NCBI GenBank assembly: GCA_910588885.1
Contig: CAJUSQ010000065.1
Span: forward strand, 1 to 17,080
Length of the DNA: 17,080 nucleotides
Direction of reading: 5' to 3'
Source of the DNA: an uncultured Lachnospiraceae bacterium
GTDB lineage: Bacteria > Bacillota > Clostridia > Lachnospirales > Lachnospiraceae
The stretch's first letter is position 1; every line of letters begins with the position of its first letter. Position numbers and translations under genes: made by a program. The notes below the pieces were generated by a model. That model saw nothing but the letters and a program-made list of their open reading frames with translations, did not search any database and had not been told where the DNA came from. Positions 1 to 6,415 of the stretch are shown here, piece by piece.

Positions 1-1
1 G

Positions 2-91
2 GTGGATTATGAGAATCAATACTTTTTGATGGAAAAGAAGCCGATTGAAATTGAAACGCCCAACTGTATCCATATTCTGAAGCTGGGATAG
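2..91 (+). CDS. 3' end of an unidentified protein (partial)
   Basis: An open frame enters from the left edge and stops at TAG (89-91), giving 29 C-terminal residues that end in HILKLG. The piece is too short to recognise a family. That it is a real gene end is suggested by the hairpin with a T-rich tail about 57 bases downstream (149-191), which is placed as a terminator for a forward gene. It converges on aroC. No function is proposed. Confidence 0.5.
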   Translation: MDYENQYFLMEKKPIEIETPNCIHILKLG

Positions 92-148
92 GACGTGGAA
101 ACCGAATGCGGCGTGGCGGAAACAGGAATATTGTGAATCATTTAACAT

Positions 149-191
149 ATATACGGGCCGGATTTTACCCAAAATCCGGCCCGTATATTTT
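149..191 (+). terminator. Hairpin terminator shared with the aroC 3' end
   Basis: A perfect 18-bp inverted repeat (149-166 and 171-188) encloses the four-base loop ACCC and is followed on the plus strand by a T-rich tract ending around 191. It would stop transcription of the gene entering from the left. The right arm also encodes the last residues of aroC on the minus strand, and the aroC stop codon (165-167) lies at the loop boundary. On the minus strand the hairpin is not followed by a T-run, so termination there would be weaker. Confidence 0.75.
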
Positions 192-1280
192 CTTCAGATG
201 CTCCATCCGTGCCCCCAGATGAACCAGCATCAAATCCGCTAAAGTCAGCGCTGCCATGGCTTCCACCACTACCACCGCCCGGGGGACGATAATGGGATCG
301 TGGCGGCCCTTGATGCTGACTTCAATGCTGCCGCCGTCCTTGCGGACGGTTTTCTGAGGAGCGGAAATCGAGGGGGTGGGCTTGAAGGCCGTACGGAAGA
401 GAAGCGTGCTTCCGTCGCTGATGCCGCCCAAAATGCCCCCGGCATGGTTGGTATATTTCCGTACCTTTCCCTGTTCGTCGTAATAGAAGCCATCGTTGTT
501 GGTAAGCCCGGTACTTGCTGCGGCTTGGAAGCCGTCCCCGATTTCAAAGCCTTTGACGGCGCCGACGGAGCACATGGCCTTTGCCAGGTTGGCATCCAGT
601 TTTTCGAACACAGGTTCTCCTATCCCGGCGGGGACTCCGGTGATCCGGCATTCAATGATTCCTCCGGCGGAATTTTGCTCCTTCATGCATTGGTCTAAGT
701 ATTCCCGGGCCTGCCGGGCCTTTTCGTCGTCCGGCATACAAAGGGGATTGCTGCGCACCTGTTCCGGTGTAACCCCGGAGGTGTCCTCCGCGACGATGGG
801 GCCGATGGCCTTGCTGTAAGCCAGGATGGAGATGCCCAGCTGGGACAGCAGCTTGGCGGCCACGGCGCCGGCAGCAACCCTTCCGATGGTTTCCCGTCCG
901 GAGGAACGCCCGCCGCCCCGGTAATCCCGGAACCCGTATTTGGCGTCAAAGGAATAGTCCGCATGGCCGGGCCTGTAATAGCCGGCGATTTCGCCGTAGT
1001 CCCGGGAACGTTGATTTTCGTTGAAAACCAGCAGGCTGATGGGGGTCCCGGTGGTCTGGCCCTCAAAAACGCCGGAAAGGATCTGCACCCGGTCCTCCTC
1101 CTTACGGGGGGTGGCATAGCGGGACTGGCCGGGCTTACGCCGGTTTAAATAGCGCTGTATTTCTTCTTCGCAGACGGGCAGCCCTGCCGGACAGCCGTCG
1201 ATGACAACGCCCAGGGCGGCTCCGTGGGATTCCCCCCAGGTGGTGATTTTGAATTGGGTTCCGAAGGTTGAACCTGCCAT
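165..1280 (-). CDS. aroC: Chorismate synthase
   Basis: Chorismate synthase catalyses the last shikimate-pathway step, turning 5-enolpyruvylshikimate-3-phosphate into chorismate with reduced FMN in the cytoplasm. The 371-residue protein shows the family signatures in order: GESHGAALG (16-24) followed by IDGCPAG, GTPISLL (78-84), RPGHADYSF with the arginine- and glycine-rich RGGGRSSGRE (121-130), and near the C-terminus HAGGILGGISDG and FKPTPSI. The length is normal. The open frame extends 75 codons further upstream, but the start at 1280 is chosen because GAGGAGGA lies 7-8 bases before it and the protein then begins MAGSTFGTQF, as the family does. It is divergent from tgt and convergent with the partial gene on the left. 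The stop codon lies inside a hairpin. Confidence 0.97.
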   Translation of the reverse strand: MAGSTFGTQFKITTWGESHGAALGVVIDGCPAGLPVCEEEIQRYLNRRKPGQSRYATPRKEEDRVQILSGVFEGQTTGTPISLLVFNENQRSRDYGEIAGYYRPGHADYSFDAKYGFRDYRGGGRSSGRETIGRVAAGAVAAKLLSQLGISILAYSKAIGPIVAEDTSGVTPEQVRSNPLCMPDDEKARQAREYLDQCMKEQNSAGGIIECRITGVPAGIGEPVFEKLDANLAKAMCSVGAVKGFEIGDGFQAAASTGLTNNDGFYYDEQGKVRKYTNHAGGILGGISDGSTLLFRTAFKPTPSISAPQKTVRKDGGSIEVSIKGRHDPIIVPRAVVVVEAMAALTLADLMLVHLGARMEHLKKIYGPDFG

Positions 1281-1323
1281 AAGTATTCCTCCTCGATATG
1301 ATCGGTTTTTTAACAATGTCTGC

Positions 1324-1352
1324 ATTGTAGCACATTTTTTTCCATGGAAAAA
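1324..1352 (-). promoter_or_regulatory. Probable aroC promoter with overlapping dyad
   Basis: Read on the minus strand, TGCTACAAT gives an extended -10 (hexamer at 1324-1329). The -35 region 17 bases upstream (1347-1352, TTTTTC) is poor, which fits an extended -10 promoter. The expected transcript start is near 1317, about 36 bases before the aroC start codon. A dyad ACAATG-N4-CATTGT (1313-1328) covers the -10 and the start point and could be an operator. Confidence 0.5.
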
Positions 1353-1412
1353 GCTTTTTGGGGATATTTTTTGAAAATCCTTGAAAAACGCCGGGAAAGT
1401 GGAGAAAAGTTC

Positions 1413-1441
1413 TTGAAAAATAGCGGAAAATGTGATACAGT
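1413..1441 (+). promoter_or_regulatory. Probable tgt promoter
   Basis: TTGAAA (1413-1418) and TACAGT (1436-1441) are separated by exactly 17 bases, a sigma-A-type spacing. The predicted transcript start near 1448 leaves a short leader containing the ribosome binding site AGGAGGG (1457-1463). Confidence 0.5.
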
Positions 1442-1471
1442 TCAGTGACCGGAAAGAGGAGGGAATTTGTA

Positions 1472-2599
1472 ATGTATCGATTATTAAAGCAGGAGGGCCG
1501 GGCAAAGCGCGGAGAATTTCATACCGTTCACGGTGTAATCCAAACCCCGGTTTTTATGAATGTGGGAACCGTGGCGGCGATCAAGGGGGCGGTATCCACC
1601 CAGGATCTTCTGGAAGTGAAGGCCCAGGTGGAATTGTCCAATACCTATCATCTCCATGTGCGGCCCGGGGATGAATTAATCAAGGAACTGGGCGGGCTTC
1701 ATAAATTCATGGTCTGGGACAAGCCGATTCTGACAGATTCCGGCGGCTTCCAGGTGTTTTCCCTGGCGAAGCTTCGGAAAATTAAGGAAGAAGGGGTGTT
1801 TTTCAATTCCCATGTGGACGGGCGGAAGATTTTTATGGGGCCGGAGGAGAGCATGCGGATTCAGTCCAATCTGGGCTCTACCATTGCTATGGCCTTCGAC
1901 GAATGCCCTTCCAGCGTGGCGGAACGCTCCTATGTGGAAGCTTCCGTTGCCCGGACGGCCCGCTGGCTTGTGCGCTGCAAAGACGAGCTGAAGCGGCTGA
2001 ACGCGCTTTCGGATACCATCAATCCCAGGCAAATGCTGTTTGGAATCAACCAGGGAGCGATTTTTGAGGATATCCGGATTGATCATGCCAAACGGATTGC
2101 GGAACTGGATCTGGACGGGTACGCCGTCGGCGGATTGGCCGTTGGGGAGACGCATGAGGAGATGTATCGGATTTTGGACGCGGTAGTTCCCCATCTTCCC
2201 CTGGAGAAGCCCACTTATCTGATGGGCGTAGGGACTCCGGCCAATATTTTGGAGGGCGTAGCGCGGGGGGTGGACTTTTTTGACTGCGTATATCCCACCC
2301 GGAACGGGCGTCACGGGCATCTCTATACCAACCAGGGAAAGATCAACCTGTTCAATCAGAAATATGAAAAGGACACCCGTCCCATTGAGGAAGGCTGCCA
2401 ATGTCCGGCCTGCCGCCATTACAGCAGGGCCTATATCCGCCACTTGCTGAAGGCCAAGGAGATGCTGGGGATGCGCCTGTGCGTTCTGCATAACCTGTAT
2501 TTTTACAATACCATGATGGAAGAGATCCGGGATGCATTGGATCAGGGACGTTTTGAAGCTTATAAGGAAGAAAAACTTTACGGGATGAGACAAATGTAA
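1472..2599 (+). CDS. tgt: Queuine/preQ1 tRNA-guanine transglycosylase
   Basis: The enzyme exchanges guanine 34 in tRNAs with GUN anticodons for the queuosine precursor preQ1. The 375-residue protein has TDSGGFQVFSL with the active-site Asp at 89, FDECPS with Asp143, the base-binding GGLAVGE loop (220-226), and FDCVYPTRNGRHG with the probable nucleophile Asp271. A zinc site is formed by C309-x-C311-x2-C314 and His340; the 31-residue spacing from the first Cys to the His matches the E. coli enzyme as I recall it. The start at 1472 is preferred over an upstream GTG at 1445 because AGGAGGG lies eight bases before it and the protein then starts like its family. yajC follows, as in many bacteria, but queA and secDF are not adjacent here. 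Its stop codon sits inside the left inverted repeat of the element at 2596-2804. Confidence 0.97.
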   Translation: MYRLLKQEGRAKRGEFHTVHGVIQTPVFMNVGTVAAIKGAVSTQDLLEVKAQVELSNTYHLHVRPGDELIKELGGLHKFMVWDKPILTDSGGFQVFSLAKLRKIKEEGVFFNSHVDGRKIFMGPEESMRIQSNLGSTIAMAFDECPSSVAERSYVEASVARTARWLVRCKDELKRLNALSDTINPRQMLFGINQGAIFEDIRIDHAKRIAELDLDGYAVGGLAVGETHEEMYRILDAVVPHLPLEKPTYLMGVGTPANILEGVARGVDFFDCVYPTRNGRHGHLYTNQGKINLFNQKYEKDTRPIEEGCQCPACRHYSRAYIRHLLKAKEMLGMRLCVLHNLYFYNTMMEEIRDALDQGRFEAYKEEKLYGMRQM

Positions 2600-2804
2600 C
2601 AGTTCAGCCCGCGCCATTCGCAAAACCGCACATACGTGCTCTCTGTTGCTTCGCAACTCTTTTTGCTCATAATCTGGCGCTCCGCTTATGGCCTGCAAAA
2701 CGTGCCCGTTCATGCAAGCGTGACCCGCTCGTTCATGCAAGCGTGACCCGCTCGTTCATGCAAGCGTGACCCGCTCGTTGTGCAGGCCATGGCTGAACTG
2801 TTAC
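2596..2804. repeat. Non-coding element with 14-bp terminal inverted repeats
   Basis: The 14-base ends GTAACAGTTCAGCC (2596-2609) and GGCTGAACTGTTAC (2791-2804) are perfect reverse complements. An inner pair, ATGGCCTGCA (2688-2697) and TGCAGGCCAT (2781-2790), adjoins the right end. Between them lie small hairpins (for example GTTGC-TTC-GCAAC) and a tandem repeat. Long antisense frames cross it but look like shadows. The element begins within the tgt stop codon. It has no transposase. It resembles a dispersed extragenic or MITE-like sequence; I see no clear target-site duplication, so mobility is unproven. Confidence 0.6.
2708..2776 (+). repeat. Three exact 23-bp tandem repeats
   Basis: Three back-to-back identical units run 2708-2730, 2731-2753 and 2754-2776, each starting GTTCATGCAAGCG and ending ACCCGCTC. 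A fourth copy breaks off after GTT. There are no spacers, so this is not CRISPR. The unit length is not a multiple of three and no supported gene crosses the array. Confidence 0.95.
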
Positions 2805-2833
2805 TAAAAAATTTATAAAAATCGGGAAAAGGT

Positions 2834-2862
2834 TTGCCCTAAGGCCCGCTTTTGTGTAGAAT
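2834..2862 (+). promoter_or_regulatory. Probable yajC promoter
   Basis: TTGCCC (2834-2839) and TAGAAT (2857-2862) are 17 bases apart, with TG bases just ahead of the -10. It lies between the repeat element and yajC, suggesting yajC has its own promoter rather than depending on read-through from tgt. Transcription would start near 2869, leaving a leader of about 55 bases. Confidence 0.55.
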
Positions 2863-2923
2863 GGTAATAGTTGTGTAAAAAAGATAAAGACACAGAAATT
2901 TAAATATTTAGGAGGAAGGAAGA

Positions 2924-3229
2924 ATGTCAATTCTGGCAAATGCAGCAACCACATATGGCGGAATGATTGTCTGGCTGGTAGTCATTTTTGCATTTATGTA
3001 TTTCTTTATGATTCGTCCCCAGCAGAAGGAGACCAAGAAGAAGAATGCAATGATCGCGTCCCTGGAGGTGGGCGATACCGTGCTGACCACCAGCGGGTTT
3101 TACGGAATGGTCATTGATATTACCGACGATACGGTAATCGTAGAGTTCGGCAGCAACAAGAACTGCCGGATCCCCATGCAGAAAGCAGCGGTTTCCATGG
3201 TAGAGAAGCCGGGAGAGAAAACCGAATAG
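2924..3229 (+). CDS. yajC: Preprotein translocase accessory subunit YajC
   Basis: YajC is a small single-pass membrane protein that associates with SecDF and the SecYEG protein-export channel. The 101-residue product has a short N-terminus, one hydrophobic segment at about residues 12-30, then the family hallmark IRPQQKE followed by a lysine stretch and a soluble domain containing LEVGDTVLTTSGFYG. The start has GGAGGAAGG about five bases upstream. Length is typical. It has its own probable promoter and two downstream terminators, so it is probably transcribed alone. secD and secF, often next, are absent here. Confidence 0.95.
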   Translation: MSILANAATTYGGMIVWLVVIFAFMYFFMIRPQQKETKKKNAMIASLEVGDTVLTTSGFYGMVIDITDDTVIVEFGSNKNCRIPMQKAAVSMVEKPGEKTE

Positions 3230-3246
3230 AAGTGCGTCTGAAAGGG

Positions 3247-3271
3247 CCTGCCACAAGCAGGCAGGTTTCTT
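3247..3271 (+). terminator. Terminator after yajC
   Basis: CCTGCC (3247-3252) pairs with GGCAGG (3260-3265) across a seven-base loop and is followed by TTTCTT. It begins 17 bases after the yajC stop codon. The stem is short and the T-tract is interrupted, so it may be only partly effective. Confidence 0.6.
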
Positions 3272-3294
3272 ACGAAGGAAAACAGGGTTTTTGA

Positions 3295-3335
3295 AAAGCC
3301 CCATGGTTTGCCCGGCGGCAGGCCGTGGGGTTTTT
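3295..3335 (+). terminator. Second, stronger terminator after yajC
   Basis: CCCCATGG (3299-3306) pairs with CCGTGGGG (3323-3330) with one T-G wobble, around a GC-rich inner region that can fold further, and is followed by five T residues (3331-3335). A-residues before the stem can pair with the T-run, so it may also work on the other strand. Confidence 0.75.
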
Positions 3336-3430
3336 GTGCATTTTGTCCGGCCAGGGGGGATGGGGAACAGCTTTATGTTTCTATAACACCAGGTTATTGC
3401 CTTCATAAAAAAGAAAAATATCATTTCCGG

Positions 3431-3459
3431 TTGAAAAATTTCCTCAAATATACTATAGT
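3431..3459 (+). promoter_or_regulatory. Promoter of the leuB-ilvD-ilvB operon
   Basis: TTGAAA (3431-3436) and TATAGT (3454-3459) are separated by 17 bases, each one mismatch or two from consensus. Transcription would start near 3466. The palindromic hexamer CTATAG occurs twice (3453-3458 and 3465-3470), overlapping the -10 and the start point, which could be a regulator binding site. Confidence 0.65.
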
Positions 3460-3465
3460 ATTAGC

Positions 3466-3628
3466 TATAGCCTTTTGCAAAGTAAAGTACAGGCGTACAC
3501 TTGTCACTGTGAGAAGGACATTTCGGGCAATTGCTTCGTGCAGACGGGAAGAAAAGTATGGTTTTCGTTTTGCGGAACTGCTGCGGGTGATTGCCGGTGA
3601 TCTATTTGAAATGAAGGGATGAAGAATC
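3466..3628 (+). promoter_or_regulatory. Untranslated leader of the leuB operon
   Basis: Together with the two terminators and the promoter, this accounts for the 399-base gap between yajC and leuB. The leader is about 160 nt and has several short dyads: AAGTAC-AGGC-GTACACTT (3485-3502) and TCACTGTGA (3504-3512). No T-box signature, no terminator next to leuB and no convincing leader-peptide gene were found. Its length suggests regulation, but the mechanism is not visible. Confidence 0.35.
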
Positions 3629-4717
3629 ATGGAATATCAGATTGGCGTGATTTCCGGGGACGGGATCGGCCCGGAGATCGTGAGAGAAGCGAAGAAAGTA
3701 CTGGATCAGGTTGCCAAGGTTTACGGCCATCGGTTTGTATATGAAGAAATTCTGTTAGGCGGGGCCTCCATAGATGCCTGCGGCGTACCCTTGACCGACG
3801 AAGCCATTGCGGCTGCCAAGTCAAAGGACGCGGTGCTGATGGGCTCCATCGGCGGGAATACCACCACTTCCCCCTGGTATCAGCTTCCGCCCCAGCTAAG
3901 GCCGGAGGCCGGGCTTTTGAAAATCCGCAAGGAATTGAACCTGTTTGCCAATGTCCGTCCTGCCTACCTGTATGAGGAATTGAAAGAAGCCTGTCCCATT
4001 AAGGATACGCTGATCGGGGAAGGCTTCGATCTGGTTATTATGCGGGAGCTGACCGGAGGTCTTTATTTCGGGGAACGGGAAACCCGGGAAGTGGACGGCG
4101 TGCTGACGGCCAGGGACACCCTTACATATAATGAAAAGGAAATCCGCCGGATTGCGGTGAAGGGCTTTGAGATTGCCCGGAAACGCCGGAAGAAGGTGAC
4201 CAGCGTGGATAAGGCCAACGTACTGGATTCCTCCCGGCTGTGGCGGAAGGTCGTGGAAGAAGTGGCGAAGGATTATCCGGAGGTGTCCTATGAACACATG
4301 CTGGTGGACAATTGTGCCATGCAGCTGGTGCGGGATCCGGGCCAGTTTGATGTGATTTTAACCGAAAATATGTTCGGCGATATTTTGTCGGATGAAGCCA
4401 GCATGGTGACCGGCTCCATCGGGATGCTGTCCTCGGCCAGCTTAAACGATACGAAATTCGGCCTGTACGAGCCAAGCCACGGATCTGCGCCGGATATTGC
4501 CGGACAGGATCTGGCAAATCCCATTGCCACGGTTTTAAGCGCGGCAATGCTGCTGCGGTTTTCCCTGGATCTGGACCGGGAAGCGGATGCCGTTGAGCAG
4601 GCCGTAAAGCAGGTTTTGAAGGAAGGCTTCCGCACCGTGGATATTTATTCGGAAGGTACGAAGAAAGTAGGATGCCGGGAAATGGGAGATTTGATTTGCA
4701 AACAGATAACCGCCTAA
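3629..4717 (+). CDS. leuB: 3-isopropylmalate dehydrogenase
   Basis: LeuB oxidises and decarboxylates 3-isopropylmalate with NAD to give 2-oxoisocaproate, the third step of leucine synthesis. The 362-residue protein begins IGVISGDGIGPEI and shows LLKIRKELNLFANVRP with substrate arginines, RELTGGLYFGE, SVDKANVLDSS with the conserved Lys, DNCAMQLV, the metal-binding SDEAS region, and the C-terminal NAD-binding signature YEPSHGSAPDIAGQDLANP. This pattern fits LeuB better than isocitrate or tartrate dehydrogenase. Length is normal. AAGGGA lies about nine bases before the start. It is the first gene of a tight operon, 16 bases ahead of ilvD. leuA, leuC and leuD are not in the window. Confidence 0.96.
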   Translation: MEYQIGVISGDGIGPEIVREAKKVLDQVAKVYGHRFVYEEILLGGASIDACGVPLTDEAIAAAKSKDAVLMGSIGGNTTTSPWYQLPPQLRPEAGLLKIRKELNLFANVRPAYLYEELKEACPIKDTLIGEGFDLVIMRELTGGLYFGERETREVDGVLTARDTLTYNEKEIRRIAVKGFEIARKRRKKVTSVDKANVLDSSRLWRKVVEEVAKDYPEVSYEHMLVDNCAMQLVRDPGQFDVILTENMFGDILSDEASMVTGSIGMLSSASLNDTKFGLYEPSHGSAPDIAGQDLANPIATVLSAAMLLRFSLDLDREADAVEQAVKQVLKEGFRTVDIYSEGTKKVGCREMGDLICKQITA

Positions 4718-4733
4718 GAAAAGGAGTGAAACC

Positions 4734-6398
4734 ATGAGAAGCGATCATGTAACAAAAGGAATGCAGCAGGCCCCCCACAGAAGCCTGTTTAACGCCCTGG
4801 GGTATACGAAGGAAGAGCTGGAGCGGCCCTTAATCGGCATCGTCAGCTCCCACAATGAGATTGTGCCGGGGCATATGAATCTGGATAAGATTGTGGAAGC
4901 AGTGAAATTAGGCGTTGCGATGGCAGGGGGGACCCCCATTGTATTCCCGGCCATTGCGGTTTGCGACGGCATTGCCATGGGCCATACCGGGATGAAATAT
5001 TCCCTGGTGACCCGGGACCTGATCTGCGATTCCACCGAATGTATGGCAATCGCACACCAGTTCGATGCTCTTGTGATGGTACCCAACTGTGATAAAAACG
5101 TACCGGGACTTCTGATGGCGGCGGCCCGTCTGAATATCCCGACGATTTTTGTCAGCGGCGGCCCAATGCTGGCAGGCCGGGTGAAGGGGGAGAAGCGCAG
5201 CCTTTCTTCCATGTTCGAAGCGGTGGGCGCTTATGCGGCCGGGAAGATGTCGGAAGAAGATGTAACGGAATTTGAAAATAAGGTCTGCCCCACCTGCGGC
5301 TCCTGCTCCGGCATGTATACGGCCAACTCCATGAACTGCCTGACGGAAGCCATCGGCATGGGCTTAAAAGGCAACGGGACGATTCCGGCGGTTTATTCCG
5401 AGCGGATCAAGCTGGCAAAACATGCCGGCATGAAGATTATGGAATTATTGGAAAAAAATATCCGTCCCCGGGACATTATGAACGAAAAAGCGTTTTTGAA
5501 TGCCCTGACGGTAGATATGGCCCTGGGCTGCTCCACCAACTCCATGCTGCACCTTCCGGCCATTGCCCATGAAGCGGGCGTGGAACTGAATCTGGATATT
5601 GCAAATGAAATCAGCGCAAAGACCCCGAACCTCTGCCACCTGGCTCCGGCAGGCCCCACCTATATGGAGGATCTGAACGAAGCCGGCGGCGTGTACGCGG
5701 TTATGAACGAGCTGGATAAAAAGGGATTATTATACACCGATTTGATTACCGCAACCGGAGCCACCATTGCGGAGAACATCAAGGGCTGCGTCAATAAGAA
5801 TCCGGAGGTAATCCGTCCCGTTGAGAATCCCTACAGCGAGACAGGCGGCATTGCGGTGCTCAAGGGCAACCTGGCTCCGGATTCCGGCGTGGTGAAGCGT
5901 TCCGCCGTGGTGCCGGAGATGATGGTACACGAAGGCCCGGCCCGGGTATTCGACTGCGAGGAAGACGCCATTGACGCCATCAAGGGCGGGAAAATCGTGG
6001 CAGGGGACGTGGTTGTGATCCGGTACGAAGGCCCCAAGGGCGGCCCGGGTATGCGGGAAATGTTAAATCCCACCTCCGCCATAGCAGGCATGGGACTGGG
6101 TTCCTCCGTAGCCCTGATTACCGACGGCCGTTTTTCCGGCGCCAGCCGGGGGGCTTCCATCGGCCATGTTTCTCCGGAAGCGGCAGTGGGCGGCCCCATT
6201 GCACTGGTAGAGGAAGGGGACCTTATTAAAATCAATATTCCTGAAAATACCCTGAACGTGGACATTTCCGAAGAAGAAATGAACGCCAGAAGGGCTAAAT
6301 GGCAGCCCAGGGAGCCGAAGATCACCACCGGATACCTGGCCCGGTATGCCAGCCTTGTGACCTCCGGGAACACCGGGGCAATTTTGAAAAACAACTAG
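4734..6398 (+). CDS. ilvD: Dihydroxy-acid dehydratase
   Basis: IlvD dehydrates 2,3-dihydroxy-isovalerate and 2,3-dihydroxy-3-methylvalerate to the keto acids that precede valine, leucine and isoleucine. It is an iron-sulfur enzyme. The 554-residue protein shows CDGIAMGHTGM (77-87), PNCDKNVPG with Cys119, CPTCGSCSGMY with Cys185, 188 and 191, GCSTNSMLHLPAIAHEAG, and near the C-terminus ITDGRFSGASRGASIGHVSPEA. In the region where [2Fe-2S] plant-type enzymes carry PCN this protein has PGH (45-47), so cluster ligation differs from that subtype. The start follows AAGGAGTG. It sits between leuB and ilvB with gaps of 16 and 17 bases, a clear operon. Confidence 0.97.
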   Translation: MRSDHVTKGMQQAPHRSLFNALGYTKEELERPLIGIVSSHNEIVPGHMNLDKIVEAVKLGVAMAGGTPIVFPAIAVCDGIAMGHTGMKYSLVTRDLICDSTECMAIAHQFDALVMVPNCDKNVPGLLMAAARLNIPTIFVSGGPMLAGRVKGEKRSLSSMFEAVGAYAAGKMSEEDVTEFENKVCPTCGSCSGMYTANSMNCLTEAIGMGLKGNGTIPAVYSERIKLAKHAGMKIMELLEKNIRPRDIMNEKAFLNALTVDMALGCSTNSMLHLPAIAHEAGVELNLDIANEISAKTPNLCHLAPAGPTYMEDLNEAGGVYAVMNELDKKGLLYTDLITATGATIAENIKGCVNKNPEVIRPVENPYSETGGIAVLKGNLAPDSGVVKRSAVVPEMMVHEGPARVFDCEEDAIDAIKGGKIVAGDVVVIRYEGPKGGPGMREMLNPTSAIAGMGLGSSVALITDGRFSGASRGASIGHVSPEAAVGGPIALVEEGDLIKINIPENTLNVDISEEEMNARRAKWQPREPKITTGYLARYASLVTSGNTGAILKNN

Positions 6399-6415
6399 AA
6401 AAGGGGATTTTCAAT

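Noticed and set aside
1676..2740. Long minus-strand open frame across tgt
   Set aside because: It is antisense to the well-supported tgt gene, has no family features and ends in the repeat element; a shadow frame.
2708..2776. Possible small CRISPR array
   Set aside because: The 23-bp units are directly adjacent with no spacers and no cas genes are nearby; it is a simple tandem repeat.
3558..3590. Ten-residue leader peptide (MVFVLRNCCG) before leuB
   Set aside because: It has some Val and Leu codons, but the ribosome binding site is weak and no attenuator terminator follows before leuB.
3308..3622. Open frame of 104 codons before leuB
   Set aside because: It begins inside a terminator hairpin, crosses the promoter, and has no ribosome binding site or recognisable domain.
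3466..3628. T-box riboswitch before the branched-chain operon
   Set aside because: The conserved T-box sequence and a following terminator hairpin are not present.
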